50,640 nt of DNA from an uncultured Alphaproteobacteria bacterium. Lineage in GTDB: Bacteria; Pseudomonadota; Alphaproteobacteria; HIMB59; GCA-002718135. The position numbers were made by a program, and so were the translations under genes. The stretch spans positions 1 through 50,640 of the forward strand of contig CABYHW010000008.1 of NCBI GenBank assembly GCA_902518705.1, given 5' to 3'. Below the pieces are notes generated by a model that did not search any database, had not been told where the DNA came from, and saw only the letters and a program-made list of their open reading frames with translations. This document shows, one piece after another, positions 26,728 through 34,057 of this stretch (position 1 is its first letter; each line of letters starts with the position of its first letter).

Positions 26728-27283
26728 ACATTCTGCACTAGAAACAATTTATAAGGTTGGAAAATATTCATCAAGCGAGAAACAATCTCTAACATTTAAA
26801 GAATTAAAAAGTTTAGAAATTTTGCAAATTGCTTGTTGGCCTGACAAAATTGATGAAATGAATAATTTACTATCAAAAGAACTAAAAATTAAAAATATTC
26901 CTAGTTTTAATAAAGGAATAATTTTTGAAAATAAATCATTATGGAGAATAGAACCTTTGAAATGGTGGTTATTTAATAAAGAAATTGAAATAAGTGAGAA
27001 AATCGCAACAATTTTAGATATGTCTCATGCTTTCACAGGTATTGAAATTACAGGAGATAATTCATCATTATTTTTAAATAGACATCTTCCAATTGATTTA
27101 AGAGCTAGGAATTTTCCAGATCTATCTTCTGCTAGCACAGCCATTCATCATGTCAGTGTTAAGTTATTTAAAATATCCTCTAATAATTACTGTCTATATA
27201 TACCGAGAGGTTTTGCATTATCAATTTGGGAGATCCTTCTTGAAACAGCAGATCAGTTTGGATATGAAGTGCTAGAAAGATAA
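26720..27283 (+). CDS. soxG: Sarcosine oxidase, gamma subunit
   Basis: Fourth subunit of heterotetrameric sarcosine oxidase, related to the folate-domain family. The 187-residue protein (from ATG 26720) contains LEILQIACWPDKI, ILDMSHAFTGIEITGDNSSLFLNRHLPIDLR and the C-terminal FALSIWEILLETADQFGYEV, typical of SoxG. Sequence divergence is usual for this subunit. The start overlaps the end of soxA by eight bases and has its own Shine-Dalgarno site. It ends the + strand run; the next 74 bases hold no clear terminator. Confidence 0.9.
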   Translation: MHRHSALETIYKVGKYSSSEKQSLTFKELKSLEILQIACWPDKIDEMNNLLSKELKIKNIPSFNKGIIFENKSLWRIEPLKWWLFNKEIEISEKIATILDMSHAFTGIEITGDNSSLFLNRHLPIDLRARNFPDLSSASTAIHHVSVKLFKISSNNYCLYIPRGFALSIWEILLETADQFGYEVLER

Positions 27284-27357
27284 AGAGACTAAATTAAGGT
27301 AACAGAAACTGGTTATGAACTAATTACTAGTGTATTTAGCGATTTGCATATATTAAA

Positions 27358-28074
27358 TTAATCATTTGCATCACCACCTCCAGCACCTTTTGCTCTAGAC
27401 TCATCTGACTCGGGAACAAAAGTTCTAAAAGCTATTTTAGATATTTGCTCCCAAGATTCTTTATCAGGACTAATACCCTTAGAGAGTAAGTTATTTATAT
27501 TTGATGATGAAATATTTATATCTAACTTTTGTTCCTTTAAAAAATTCTTTGTGAGTAAAAGATCAAAATTTCTTTGATAATTTGTAGAGATAATATCACT
27601 ATTAACTCTAATATTTTTATTTGTTATTTGTGCATAAACTTTTTGATCTAATAAAAACTGTGAATTGATATTTTTTTTGGCATATTTGTAAAGTAAGGGT
27701 ATTAAGAATATAGGGTCACTACAATTTTTTAAAGTTAATTTAAAATTATCCCTTTTATCTATTTTTGATATTAAATAATCGATTAATCCTGGGCCTATCA
27801 CCAAAAAAGATTTATTTTTACAATCAAACTCATCATTTATTTTTGACGGATCTATACTAGCATCAAAGGTGTTATCTAATTCCTCAATTTTAAATGTTAA
27901 TAATTTGATTCCATCGAAACCAAATACTTCAAGCCAAGTTGTAATAAATGCAGCATCTTCATCTAATCCATAGGTGAACCCTAATCCTGAAAAAGCTCGT
28001 TGTGTATTAGTGAAGACTTCATAGTAAGAATAACTCACAGATGTTAATATGAACTCATTGTTGCAAAACCCCAT
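27358..28074 (-). CDS. DUF3726-like protein of unknown function
   Basis: 238 residues (start ATG 28074) with no membrane segment or known catalytic motif. From memory it resembles the DUF3726 family of alphaproteobacteria. Near the N-terminus it has a pattern like G-L-x-x-x-x-G-L-x-E-x-A followed by WL and dG (GLGFTYGLDEDAAFITTWLEVFGFDGI). It ends in the family-like tail FVPESDESRAKGAGGGDAND. By this comparison a GTG start at 28038 may be the true one, just after the stop of the preceding gene. ATG 28074 gives a 31-base overlap with that gene. The pair lies between sarcosine oxidase and a betaine-linked M19 gene, which suggests a role in amine metabolism. Confidence 0.6.
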   Translation of the reverse strand: MGFCNNEFILTSVSYSYYEVFTNTQRAFSGLGFTYGLDEDAAFITTWLEVFGFDGIKLLTFKIEELDNTFDASIDPSKINDEFDCKNKSFLVIGPGLIDYLISKIDKRDNFKLTLKNCSDPIFLIPLLYKYAKKNINSQFLLDQKVYAQITNKNIRVNSDIISTNYQRNFDLLLTKNFLKEQKLDINISSSNINNLLSKGISPDKESWEQISKIAFRTFVPESDESRAKGAGGGDAND

Positions 28075-29708
28075 TCATCAACATTTTTATTATTTAGGTC
28101 TGATAAATAAGGAGCTCCAGAAAAAAAACTTACTCTTAACCATCTGTCTGACTTAGGATCATAACGATTGGCACCAAAAAAGGATAATTTAAATCTTAAC
28201 ATATCAATTGGTATTGTTTTTCTATCAAGAACATTATCTTGAACTTCCGAGTAAGGGTAATTTTTTAAAGATTGAATTCTTTTAACAATTCCTCTGTATT
28301 TAGGGTGTACTAATAAAAATTCACAAATTAATTGATTTTCATCTACATTTATTATTTGATTAAATAAATCATTAACCATTTTTGCAATTCCTAAATTTTG
28401 CTCCAATTCACTTCCTTGTTCATTATATCTTTCGCCTAATCTAGGTTCTAACTTAGCTGCTGAAACATACCAAAATAAATAATTGCTATCTTTATTATTA
28501 AAATCAATATTTTTTATCCAAGAATATTTATCATTGATTATTTTTTTCAACTCTCCAATAGATTGATTTCCATCAATTTCCATTATCTCCTCATTAGCCA
28601 TATCTTCTGCTAACTCTTCTGATATTTGAGGATACAATTCAATTAGTTGCACTCTTGCAATTTCCTGAGTGTCATTATTAAAATTCCAATCACAATAATT
28701 TAGAATATCTAACCATTTAAATTTTTGAGAAAGATCTAAGTCATCAATATAGAAAATATATTTTTTTAAATCTTCTGTAGTTAATTTATTTTTATTAATT
28801 TGGAATTCATCACTTGTATTAACTTCTTCAAGATAATTTAGGGCTTTATTCAAAAGTTTTTTATATTTTTCGAAAACTATATTATCTAACTCAATTTGAG
28901 AAATTTCTTCTAATGTCTTTGTGTACTGTTTCATCCACTTATTAATCAACTTTGGATGTTTAATGATAAAAGGTGCCATACCTAAACCTGTTGAATTACC
29001 AATACCTAAATGTTGTTTAATTTTTCTATCTAACTTTACTGCTTTTTTTGGGTTTATTTGCCTTGCAACATGTTCAACTAATTCAATACTGAATTCTCTA
29101 ATTAAATAAACTGATAACATTTCTGCTCTAAAGGGCTGATTGAAAACAGTTGTATTTTTTGTATTAGTAAAATCTGATAATCCAAATTTACCACTACCAT
29201 AAACAGCAGTAGTTCTTAGTAAATACCCAACTTTATTTATTTCGTAAATATCTGGCTGATTACCATTTGAAAGACAATCGACAACATACTGAAACAGTCT
29301 TACACTTTTATTTGCTCTACTAAGAATTAACTCATCTGGAGAATTTCGACCTGATTCTTGAAGGGGAATTGTTTCTTTTAATCTATTTAGATCTTGATCA
29401 GATAATTTACCTACATGTAATGTATAAGCTGTATCCCATTTATTTGCGATAACTCTATCACTTCTATCCTTATCATCTAGAAAAGCAGAGAAACATACAA
29501 GTGAATAAGTTTGTTTATTAATAATTATTTCATAAACAACCGTACCGTAACCATCTTTATCTAAATCAAATTTTGATTTATGTATTGCCCAGTTGTCGTT
29601 GATTAATCTTCTTAACATACTTCTAGAAAAACTAAGGCGAGAAGGATAGCGTGAGCCCATTCTTGATAGTTTCATGTAGTTATAGTTTTCTCTTACTTTT
29701 TGTAACAT
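28044..29708 (-). CDS. Conserved hypothetical protein, 554 aa, partner of the DUF3726-like gene
   Basis: I do not recognise this protein. It is 554 residues, soluble, rich in charged residues and Tyr/Trp, with no P-loop, Rossmann or signal-peptide pattern. Striking segments are SRMGSRYPSRLSFSRSMLRR near residue 15 (a Ser/Arg-rich N-terminus), VGYLLRTTAVYGSGKFGLSDF near 195, FWYVSAAKLEPRLGERYNEQG near 420, and LRFKLSFFGANRYDPKSDRW near 510. These look like conserved-family motifs rather than low-complexity sequence. It overlaps the downstream DUF3726-like gene, so the two are probably one functional unit. Possible start alternatives lie at internal Met residues 12 and 17. Confidence 0.6.
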   Translation of the reverse strand: MLQKVRENYNYMKLSRMGSRYPSRLSFSRSMLRRLINDNWAIHKSKFDLDKDGYGTVVYEIIINKQTYSLVCFSAFLDDKDRSDRVIANKWDTAYTLHVGKLSDQDLNRLKETIPLQESGRNSPDELILSRANKSVRLFQYVVDCLSNGNQPDIYEINKVGYLLRTTAVYGSGKFGLSDFTNTKNTTVFNQPFRAEMLSVYLIREFSIELVEHVARQINPKKAVKLDRKIKQHLGIGNSTGLGMAPFIIKHPKLINKWMKQYTKTLEEISQIELDNIVFEKYKKLLNKALNYLEEVNTSDEFQINKNKLTTEDLKKYIFYIDDLDLSQKFKWLDILNYCDWNFNNDTQEIARVQLIELYPQISEELAEDMANEEIMEIDGNQSIGELKKIINDKYSWIKNIDFNNKDSNYLFWYVSAAKLEPRLGERYNEQGSELEQNLGIAKMVNDLFNQIINVDENQLICEFLLVHPKYRGIVKRIQSLKNYPYSEVQDNVLDRKTIPIDMLRFKLSFFGANRYDPKSDRWLRVSFFSGAPYLSDLNNKNVDEWGFATMSSY

Positions 29709-29762
29709 TTATTAAATATGTATAGTTAATTTTGGTTTTTTCATTAATAGAAGTATTAATCT

Positions 29763-30749
29763 ATGTCAAAAATAAGTGAAGATATACTTCTAATTGATGG
29801 ATTAGAATATTGTAACTGGAACAGGGAATTATTTGAAAATGCCCACCAAGCTGGATTAACTGCAATCCATGCGACATTAGTGTATTGGGAAAATACTGAA
29901 GAGTCTTTTGAAAAAATAAATTATTGGCACCGTCTTTTTAAAGAGAATCATGATATTATTGTGCACGCAAAAACTACCGAAGATATTTTGGATGCTAAAA
30001 AAAATAATAAAGTTGCAATTATTTTTGGTTTTCAAAATTCTGCTCCTATTTCGAATGATATATTTTTAATTGAAAATTTTTTTGAAGCAGGTGTGAGATT
30101 TATGCAACTCACCTATAATAATCAAACCCCACTTGCCGGAGGATGTTTTGAACCTAAAGACTCAGGTGTTTCACGATTTGGAAAAGCTGTTATTGAAGAA
30201 ATGAATAGACTTGGCATGATTGTAGATTTAAGTCATGCAGGAAAGCAAACTTGTCTTGATGCTATTGAAGTCTCAAATAAACCCGTGGCAATTTCTCATG
30301 CTAACCCAAATTTTTTTCATAAATCTAAAAGAAACATTGATACTGATATTTTACAAAAACTTGTTAAAAAAAATGGTTTTATTGGGTTAAGTTTATATCC
30401 TTACCATCTTAAAAATTTAGGTGATTGTACCATAGAAGATTTTTGTGAAATGATTAAGGAACTAGTAAACCTAATTGGTGAAGACAATATTGGAATAGGG
30501 TCTGATCTTTGTTTAAATTGGTCTGATGATGTAGTTATGTGGATGAGAAATGGAAAGTGGACCAAAAATATCGACTATGGAGAATCTAAAGATAAAAATC
30601 CAAAATGGCCTAAGTTACCAAGTTGGTATAAGCAACCAAGTGACTTAAATAATTTATTTTATTTAATGTGTGAAAATAATATTCCAGAAAAAGTTTCTAC
30701 AAAAATAATAGGTCAGAATTGGTTTAACTTCATGAAAAATCAATTTTAG
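29763..30749 (+). CDS. M19 (renal dipeptidase-like) protein with degenerate metal site
   Basis: The 328-residue protein has the amidohydrolase-like M19 fold but lacks key ligands. The canonical N-terminal H-x-D is replaced by IDGLEYCNWNRELF (11-24), and the bridging Glu by Gln91 in IIFGFQNS. His158 (VDLSHAG), His179 (AISHAN) and the late GIGSD are kept. The DGL-x-x-x-x-WNRELF and IFGFQN signatures resemble, from memory, the M19 protein encoded beside the dimethylglycine demethylase genes of Pseudomonas aeruginosa (PA5396). Dipeptidase activity is therefore doubtful; a role in betaine/dimethylglycine/sarcosine metabolism is inferred. TATAGT at 29721-29726 might be its -10 box. Confidence 0.78.
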   Translation: MSKISEDILLIDGLEYCNWNRELFENAHQAGLTAIHATLVYWENTEESFEKINYWHRLFKENHDIIVHAKTTEDILDAKKNNKVAIIFGFQNSAPISNDIFLIENFFEAGVRFMQLTYNNQTPLAGGCFEPKDSGVSRFGKAVIEEMNRLGMIVDLSHAGKQTCLDAIEVSNKPVAISHANPNFFHKSKRNIDTDILQKLVKKNGFIGLSLYPYHLKNLGDCTIEDFCEMIKELVNLIGEDNIGIGSDLCLNWSDDVVMWMRNGKWTKNIDYGESKDKNPKWPKLPSWYKQPSDLNNLFYLMCENNIPEKVSTKIIGQNWFNFMKNQF

Positions 30750-31609
30750 TTTTTACGACTAATAAAAGAAGCTGATAGCAAACTTAATATTACAATCGAA
30801 GCACCAATCATTTGATAAGTTTCTAAATTTTCTTTTAATAAAAAAACAGCCCCAAGAACACCTACCACTGGTTCTAAATACAAAAATAAAGCAGTATATG
30901 ATTGTCCAATCTTTGGGATAGCAATTAATTGTGATAAAAGTGCAAAGCTATAACATACCGAAGGAATTAAAATTAAAAGATAAATATTGATATCAAAATT
31001 AAAATTTAAAGAAAAAAATATATTTAATATTACAAAGAAGAAAAAAGTATTAAAAACATTTATAAAGATATTAATTGGTATTGGTGAAATACCTTTAATA
31101 GACATTTTTTGATTTACTATAATCATACTAGTTGATCCCATTGAGGCAAGAAAAGCTAAAAGAATACCTACTATATTTATGACTTTAAAAGATGGTCCTA
31201 TAACTAAAATAATTCCTAAAAATGTAACAAAAAAGAGAATTTTTACAGTTAATGAAATTTTTTCTTTATCGACAATAATAGAAAATAAAAGAACATATAT
31301 TGGATAGAGGCAAAAAATAAGAATTGTTAAACTAACTTCAATAAATATAACTGAAGTCAATAATCCAAGCGTTAATAATATTGAACCCGCTGATATAGAT
31401 AAAAAATATTTTAGGTTCTTTTTAAAAATTTCTAATAGATTATTTTGATAAGGGATAAAAGGTAATATAATTATTGAGGCAACTGCGTAACGTAAAAAAA
31501 TAGTTAATGCTACAGAAGCACCAGAATTATATGCTATTTTTGTAGTAGGACCAATTAAGCCAAACAAAATTCCAGCAACTAAAGCAAAAATCACTCCAAA
31601 TATGAACAT
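30746..31609 (-). CDS. EamA/DMT-family membrane transporter
   Basis: 287 residues with about ten hydrophobic segments arranged as two EamA repeats; the N-terminal repeat has GILFGLIGPTTKIAYNSGASVALTIFLRY. The second repeat carries PKIGQSYTALFLYLEPVVGVLGAVFLLKE, typical of drug/metabolite exporters. The substrate cannot be told. The gene overlaps the end of the M19 gene by four bases (convergent). It is divergent from the ABC transporter, with 65 bases between the two start codons. Confidence 0.85.
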   Translation of the reverse strand: MFIFGVIFALVAGILFGLIGPTTKIAYNSGASVALTIFLRYAVASIIILPFIPYQNNLLEIFKKNLKYFLSISAGSILLTLGLLTSVIFIEVSLTILIFCLYPIYVLLFSIIVDKEKISLTVKILFFVTFLGIILVIGPSFKVINIVGILLAFLASMGSTSMIIVNQKMSIKGISPIPINIFINVFNTFFFFVILNIFFSLNFNFDINIYLLILIPSVCYSFALLSQLIAIPKIGQSYTALFLYLEPVVGVLGAVFLLKENLETYQMIGASIVILSLLSASFISRKN

Positions 31610-31624
31610 TTTTTAAATTAACTT

Positions 31625-31653
31625 TTGACTATTTGTTTTCATGCAGTTATTCA
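31625..31653 (+). promoter_or_regulatory. Possible promoter of the ABC transporter operon
   Basis: TTGACT at 31625-31630, then 17 bases, then TATTCA at 31648-31653, with a start expected near 31660. It lies upstream of ATG 31675 and overlaps the earlier in-frame TTG at 31633, so it supports ATG 31675 as the gene start. The -10 match is weak. Confidence 0.3.
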
Positions 31654-31674
31654 AGCTTCATTACAATATATATT

Positions 31675-32763
31675 ATGAATGACACATCTCAGAGTTTCGT
31701 TAAATTCGAAAAGATCGATAAAAGTTATGATGGAGAAGTACTAGTAGTAAAAAACTTAAACTTGGATATTGCTAAGGGTGAGTTTGTAACAATGTTGGGT
31801 CCATCAGGATCAGGTAAAACAACAACTTTGATGATGTTAGCTGGTTTTGAAACACCTACAAACGGTGAAATATTTTTAGATACTAAACCAATAAGTAAAA
31901 TACCACCCTACGAAAGAGAAATTGGAATGGTTTTTCAAAACTATGCTTTATTTCCTCACATGACTGTTGCGGAAAATTTGTCATTTCCGCTAGAAGTGAG
32001 AAAAATTTCAAAACCAGACATTAAAGAAAAAGTACAGAAAGCACTTGATATGGTTGAGTTAGGTAATTTTGGTACAAGATTTCCAGCTCAATTATCAGGT
32101 GGACAACAGCAAAGAGTCGCTTTGGCTAGAGCACTGGTATTTGAACCACGTCTAGTATTAATGGATGAGCCTTTAGGTGCACTCGATAAGAATTTGCGTG
32201 AACAGATGCAATACGAAATCAAACATATTCATGATAGGATTGGTATAACAGTTGTCTATGTTACACATGATCAAAGTGAAGCTTTAACAATGTCCAATAG
32301 AATAGCAGTATTCAATGATGGTGTAGTAGAACAATTATCTACACCTGATATCTTGTATGAAAAACCTGAAAATTCTTTTGTTGCAAAATTTATAGGTGAA
32401 AATAATACACTTAATGGTGTTGTTAGGGAGGTGAATGGATCATCATGTACTGTTGAATTGGATGGTGGTTTTGGAATGGTGAAAGCATTAAAAATTAATG
32501 TGAATGAAGTTGGAGAAAAAACTCAACTATCCATAAGACCAGAACGTGTTTCAATTGATAACTTAACATCTGACTCCAATAATTTTTCAGGTAAAATTGA
32601 AGAACTAATTTACCTAGGAGATCACATCAGAGCTAGGCTTGATGTTTGTGGTAATAATGAGTTTATAGTCAAGGTTCCAAATGAAGGAAGTTTTCAACAT
32701 AAAGAGGGTGACGAACTTAAATTAAGCTGGAATTCTGAAGATGTCCGAGCATTAGATCTGTAA
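31675..32763 (+). CDS. potA: Polyamine-type ABC transporter ATP-binding protein (PotA-like)
   Basis: Cytosolic ATPase driving import through the permeases encoded downstream. The 362-residue protein (start ATG 31675) has Walker A GPSGSGKTT at 42-50, the Q-loop VFQNYALFPHMTV, the signature LSGGQQQRVALARAL, Walker B LVLMDEPLGALD, the H-loop YVTHDQSEAL, and a C-terminal TOBE domain. An upstream in-frame TTG (31633) would add 14 residues unlike the family and is rejected. The PotA label means the spermidine/putrescine class; close relatives also import betaines, opines or other amines. Confidence 0.9.
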   Translation: MNDTSQSFVKFEKIDKSYDGEVLVVKNLNLDIAKGEFVTMLGPSGSGKTTTLMMLAGFETPTNGEIFLDTKPISKIPPYEREIGMVFQNYALFPHMTVAENLSFPLEVRKISKPDIKEKVQKALDMVELGNFGTRFPAQLSGGQQQRVALARALVFEPRLVLMDEPLGALDKNLREQMQYEIKHIHDRIGITVVYVTHDQSEALTMSNRIAVFNDGVVEQLSTPDILYEKPENSFVAKFIGENNTLNGVVREVNGSSCTVELDGGFGMVKALKINVNEVGEKTQLSIRPERVSIDNLTSDSNNFSGKIEELIYLGDHIRARLDVCGNNEFIVKVPNEGSFQHKEGDELKLSWNSEDVRALDL

Positions 32764-32853
32764 TTATACTTTTTTCTTTATATTTAGCCAAAATTTTTTA
32801 CTTTTACCCCTTTTTTTTCATTTCACGACATGTTATTACTTAATCATTACGGA

Positions 32854-32859
32854 CATAAT
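32854..32859 (+). promoter_or_regulatory. Possible -10 box ahead of the binding-protein gene
   Basis: The 131-base gap 32764-32894 is the largest in the window and very T-rich at its start. CATAAT at 32854-32859 is a five-of-six match to a -10 box and would give a leader of about 30 bases. No good -35 is seen (TGTTAT at 32831-32836). A dedicated promoter would make sense for a highly expressed binding protein. Confidence 0.25.
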
Positions 32860-32882
32860 CTTAAGATTAAATAACTAAAAAT

Positions 32883-32888
32883 AGGAGG
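32883..32888 (+). promoter_or_regulatory. Strong ribosome-binding site of the binding-protein gene
   Basis: AGGAGG at 32883-32888, six bases before ATG 32895, is a full Shine-Dalgarno match and the strongest in the window. It fits the need for excess periplasmic binding protein over membrane components. Confidence 0.8.
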
Positions 32889-32894
32889 ATATAT

Positions 32895-33998
32895 ATGTCT
32901 AAATTTTTAAAAGCCTTCTTATTTGTGTCACTTGTCTTTGCTCCTTTTGCAGCTAGCGCTGTAACGGTTGCTTCATGGGGTGGTGCTTATACAGAAAGTC
33001 AACAAAAAGCTTATGCTGATACATATTCTGATCCTAGCTCAATTGTCTTTGAAAACTACAACGGAGGTTTAGGTGAAGTAAGAGCTCAAGTAGAAAGTGG
33101 AAACGTTACTTGGGATTTAGTAGACGTTTTACCATCTGATGCAATAACTGGATGTGATGAAGGATTATTTGAAGATATTTCAAGTGAAATTGCTACTTTA
33201 GGTGTTCCTGGTCCTGACGGTGAGTCGATTGCAGAAGATATGGAAAATAATGGTCTTGAATACCACTCTGGTTGGGATTGTTGTGTACCACAAATCTTTT
33301 GGACATACGTAGTATTTTATGATCCAGATGCATTCCCAGGTGAAAAACCAGACAGTATGGCAGACTTTTTTGATGTAGAAAAATTTCCTGGTAAAAGAGG
33401 TATTCATACATGGTCTACTGGCATTATAGAAAAAGCTATGATTGCAGATGGAGTAAAACCAAATGCAGTACCTACAGTTCTAGCTAACCAAACAGGTGCT
33501 ATTGATAGAGCATTTGAAGTTCTAGATAAAATCAAAGATCACGTTGTATTCTGGTCAGCTGGTTCACAACCACTTGAGTTAGTAAAAAGTGGTGAAGTTA
33601 TCATGGCAATTGCTTATAACGGTCGTGTTGGTGCAGCTAACTTAGCAGAAGGTGAAAACTTCGAGTATATTTGGGAAGGTCAGGTTTTAGATCAAGAGTA
33701 TCTTTGTCTAACTGCTGGAGCTCCAAACAGAGATGCTGCTATTGACTTTATGATGCATGCTTCAACTCCTGAAGCACAAGCTGAACAAGCTAAATATATT
33801 ACATATGGACCAATGAGAGCATCTGGTATTCCAATCATTCAAAATAATGAGCCTTGGGGACCAGGAGGTGTTGATATTATGCCTCATATGCCTAATACAC
33901 CAGAACGTTTAAAAGTTTCAGTCGTAAGTGATCCACAGTGGTGGTCAGATTACGGTGCAGAGATTGACGAGCGTTATGCTGCATGGATGGCTAACTAA
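32895..33998 (+). CDS. Periplasmic amine/polyamine-binding protein (PotD-like)
   Basis: Extracellular solute-binding protein of the spermidine/putrescine class (SBP family with PotD/PotF). The 367-residue precursor has a signal peptide with a basic start (MSKFLK), a hydrophobic core and a likely cut after ASA at residue 22, followed by VTVASWGGAYTESQQ. The mature part has the family SWGG start, WDLVDVLPSDAI and a C-terminal region ending WWSDYGAEIDERYAAWM. Codon use looks more G+C-rich than its neighbours, consistent with strong expression. It is flanked by a strong ribosome site and a following terminator. The ligand is unknown: polyamine, betaine or a related amine. Confidence 0.88.
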   Translation: MSKFLKAFLFVSLVFAPFAASAVTVASWGGAYTESQQKAYADTYSDPSSIVFENYNGGLGEVRAQVESGNVTWDLVDVLPSDAITGCDEGLFEDISSEIATLGVPGPDGESIAEDMENNGLEYHSGWDCCVPQIFWTYVVFYDPDAFPGEKPDSMADFFDVEKFPGKRGIHTWSTGIIEKAMIADGVKPNAVPTVLANQTGAIDRAFEVLDKIKDHVVFWSAGSQPLELVKSGEVIMAIAYNGRVGAANLAEGENFEYIWEGQVLDQEYLCLTAGAPNRDAAIDFMMHASTPEAQAEQAKYITYGPMRASGIPIIQNNEPWGPGGVDIMPHMPNTPERLKVSVVSDPQWWSDYGAEIDERYAAWMAN

Positions 33999-34032
33999 GC
34001 TTGATAAATTAAAATTTGTAATTTAATCTAAA

Positions 34033-34055
34033 GGCGAGAATTATCTCGCCTTTTT
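34033..34055 (+). terminator. Rho-independent terminator/attenuator inside the ABC operon
   Basis: A perfect seven-base-pair stem GGCGAGA (34033-34039) and TCTCGCC (34044-34050) closes a four-base loop ATTA and is followed by TTTTT (34051-34055). The stem is strikingly GC-rich for this sequence. It lies 34 bases after the binding-protein stop and directly before the first permease gene. It would end most transcripts after the binding protein and let a fraction read into the permeases. Confidence 0.92.
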
Positions 34056-34057
34056 AT

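Noticed and set aside
31633..31674. TTG start for the PotA-like gene
   Set aside because: The extra 14 residues do not resemble the family and overlap a possible promoter; ATG 31675 is better.
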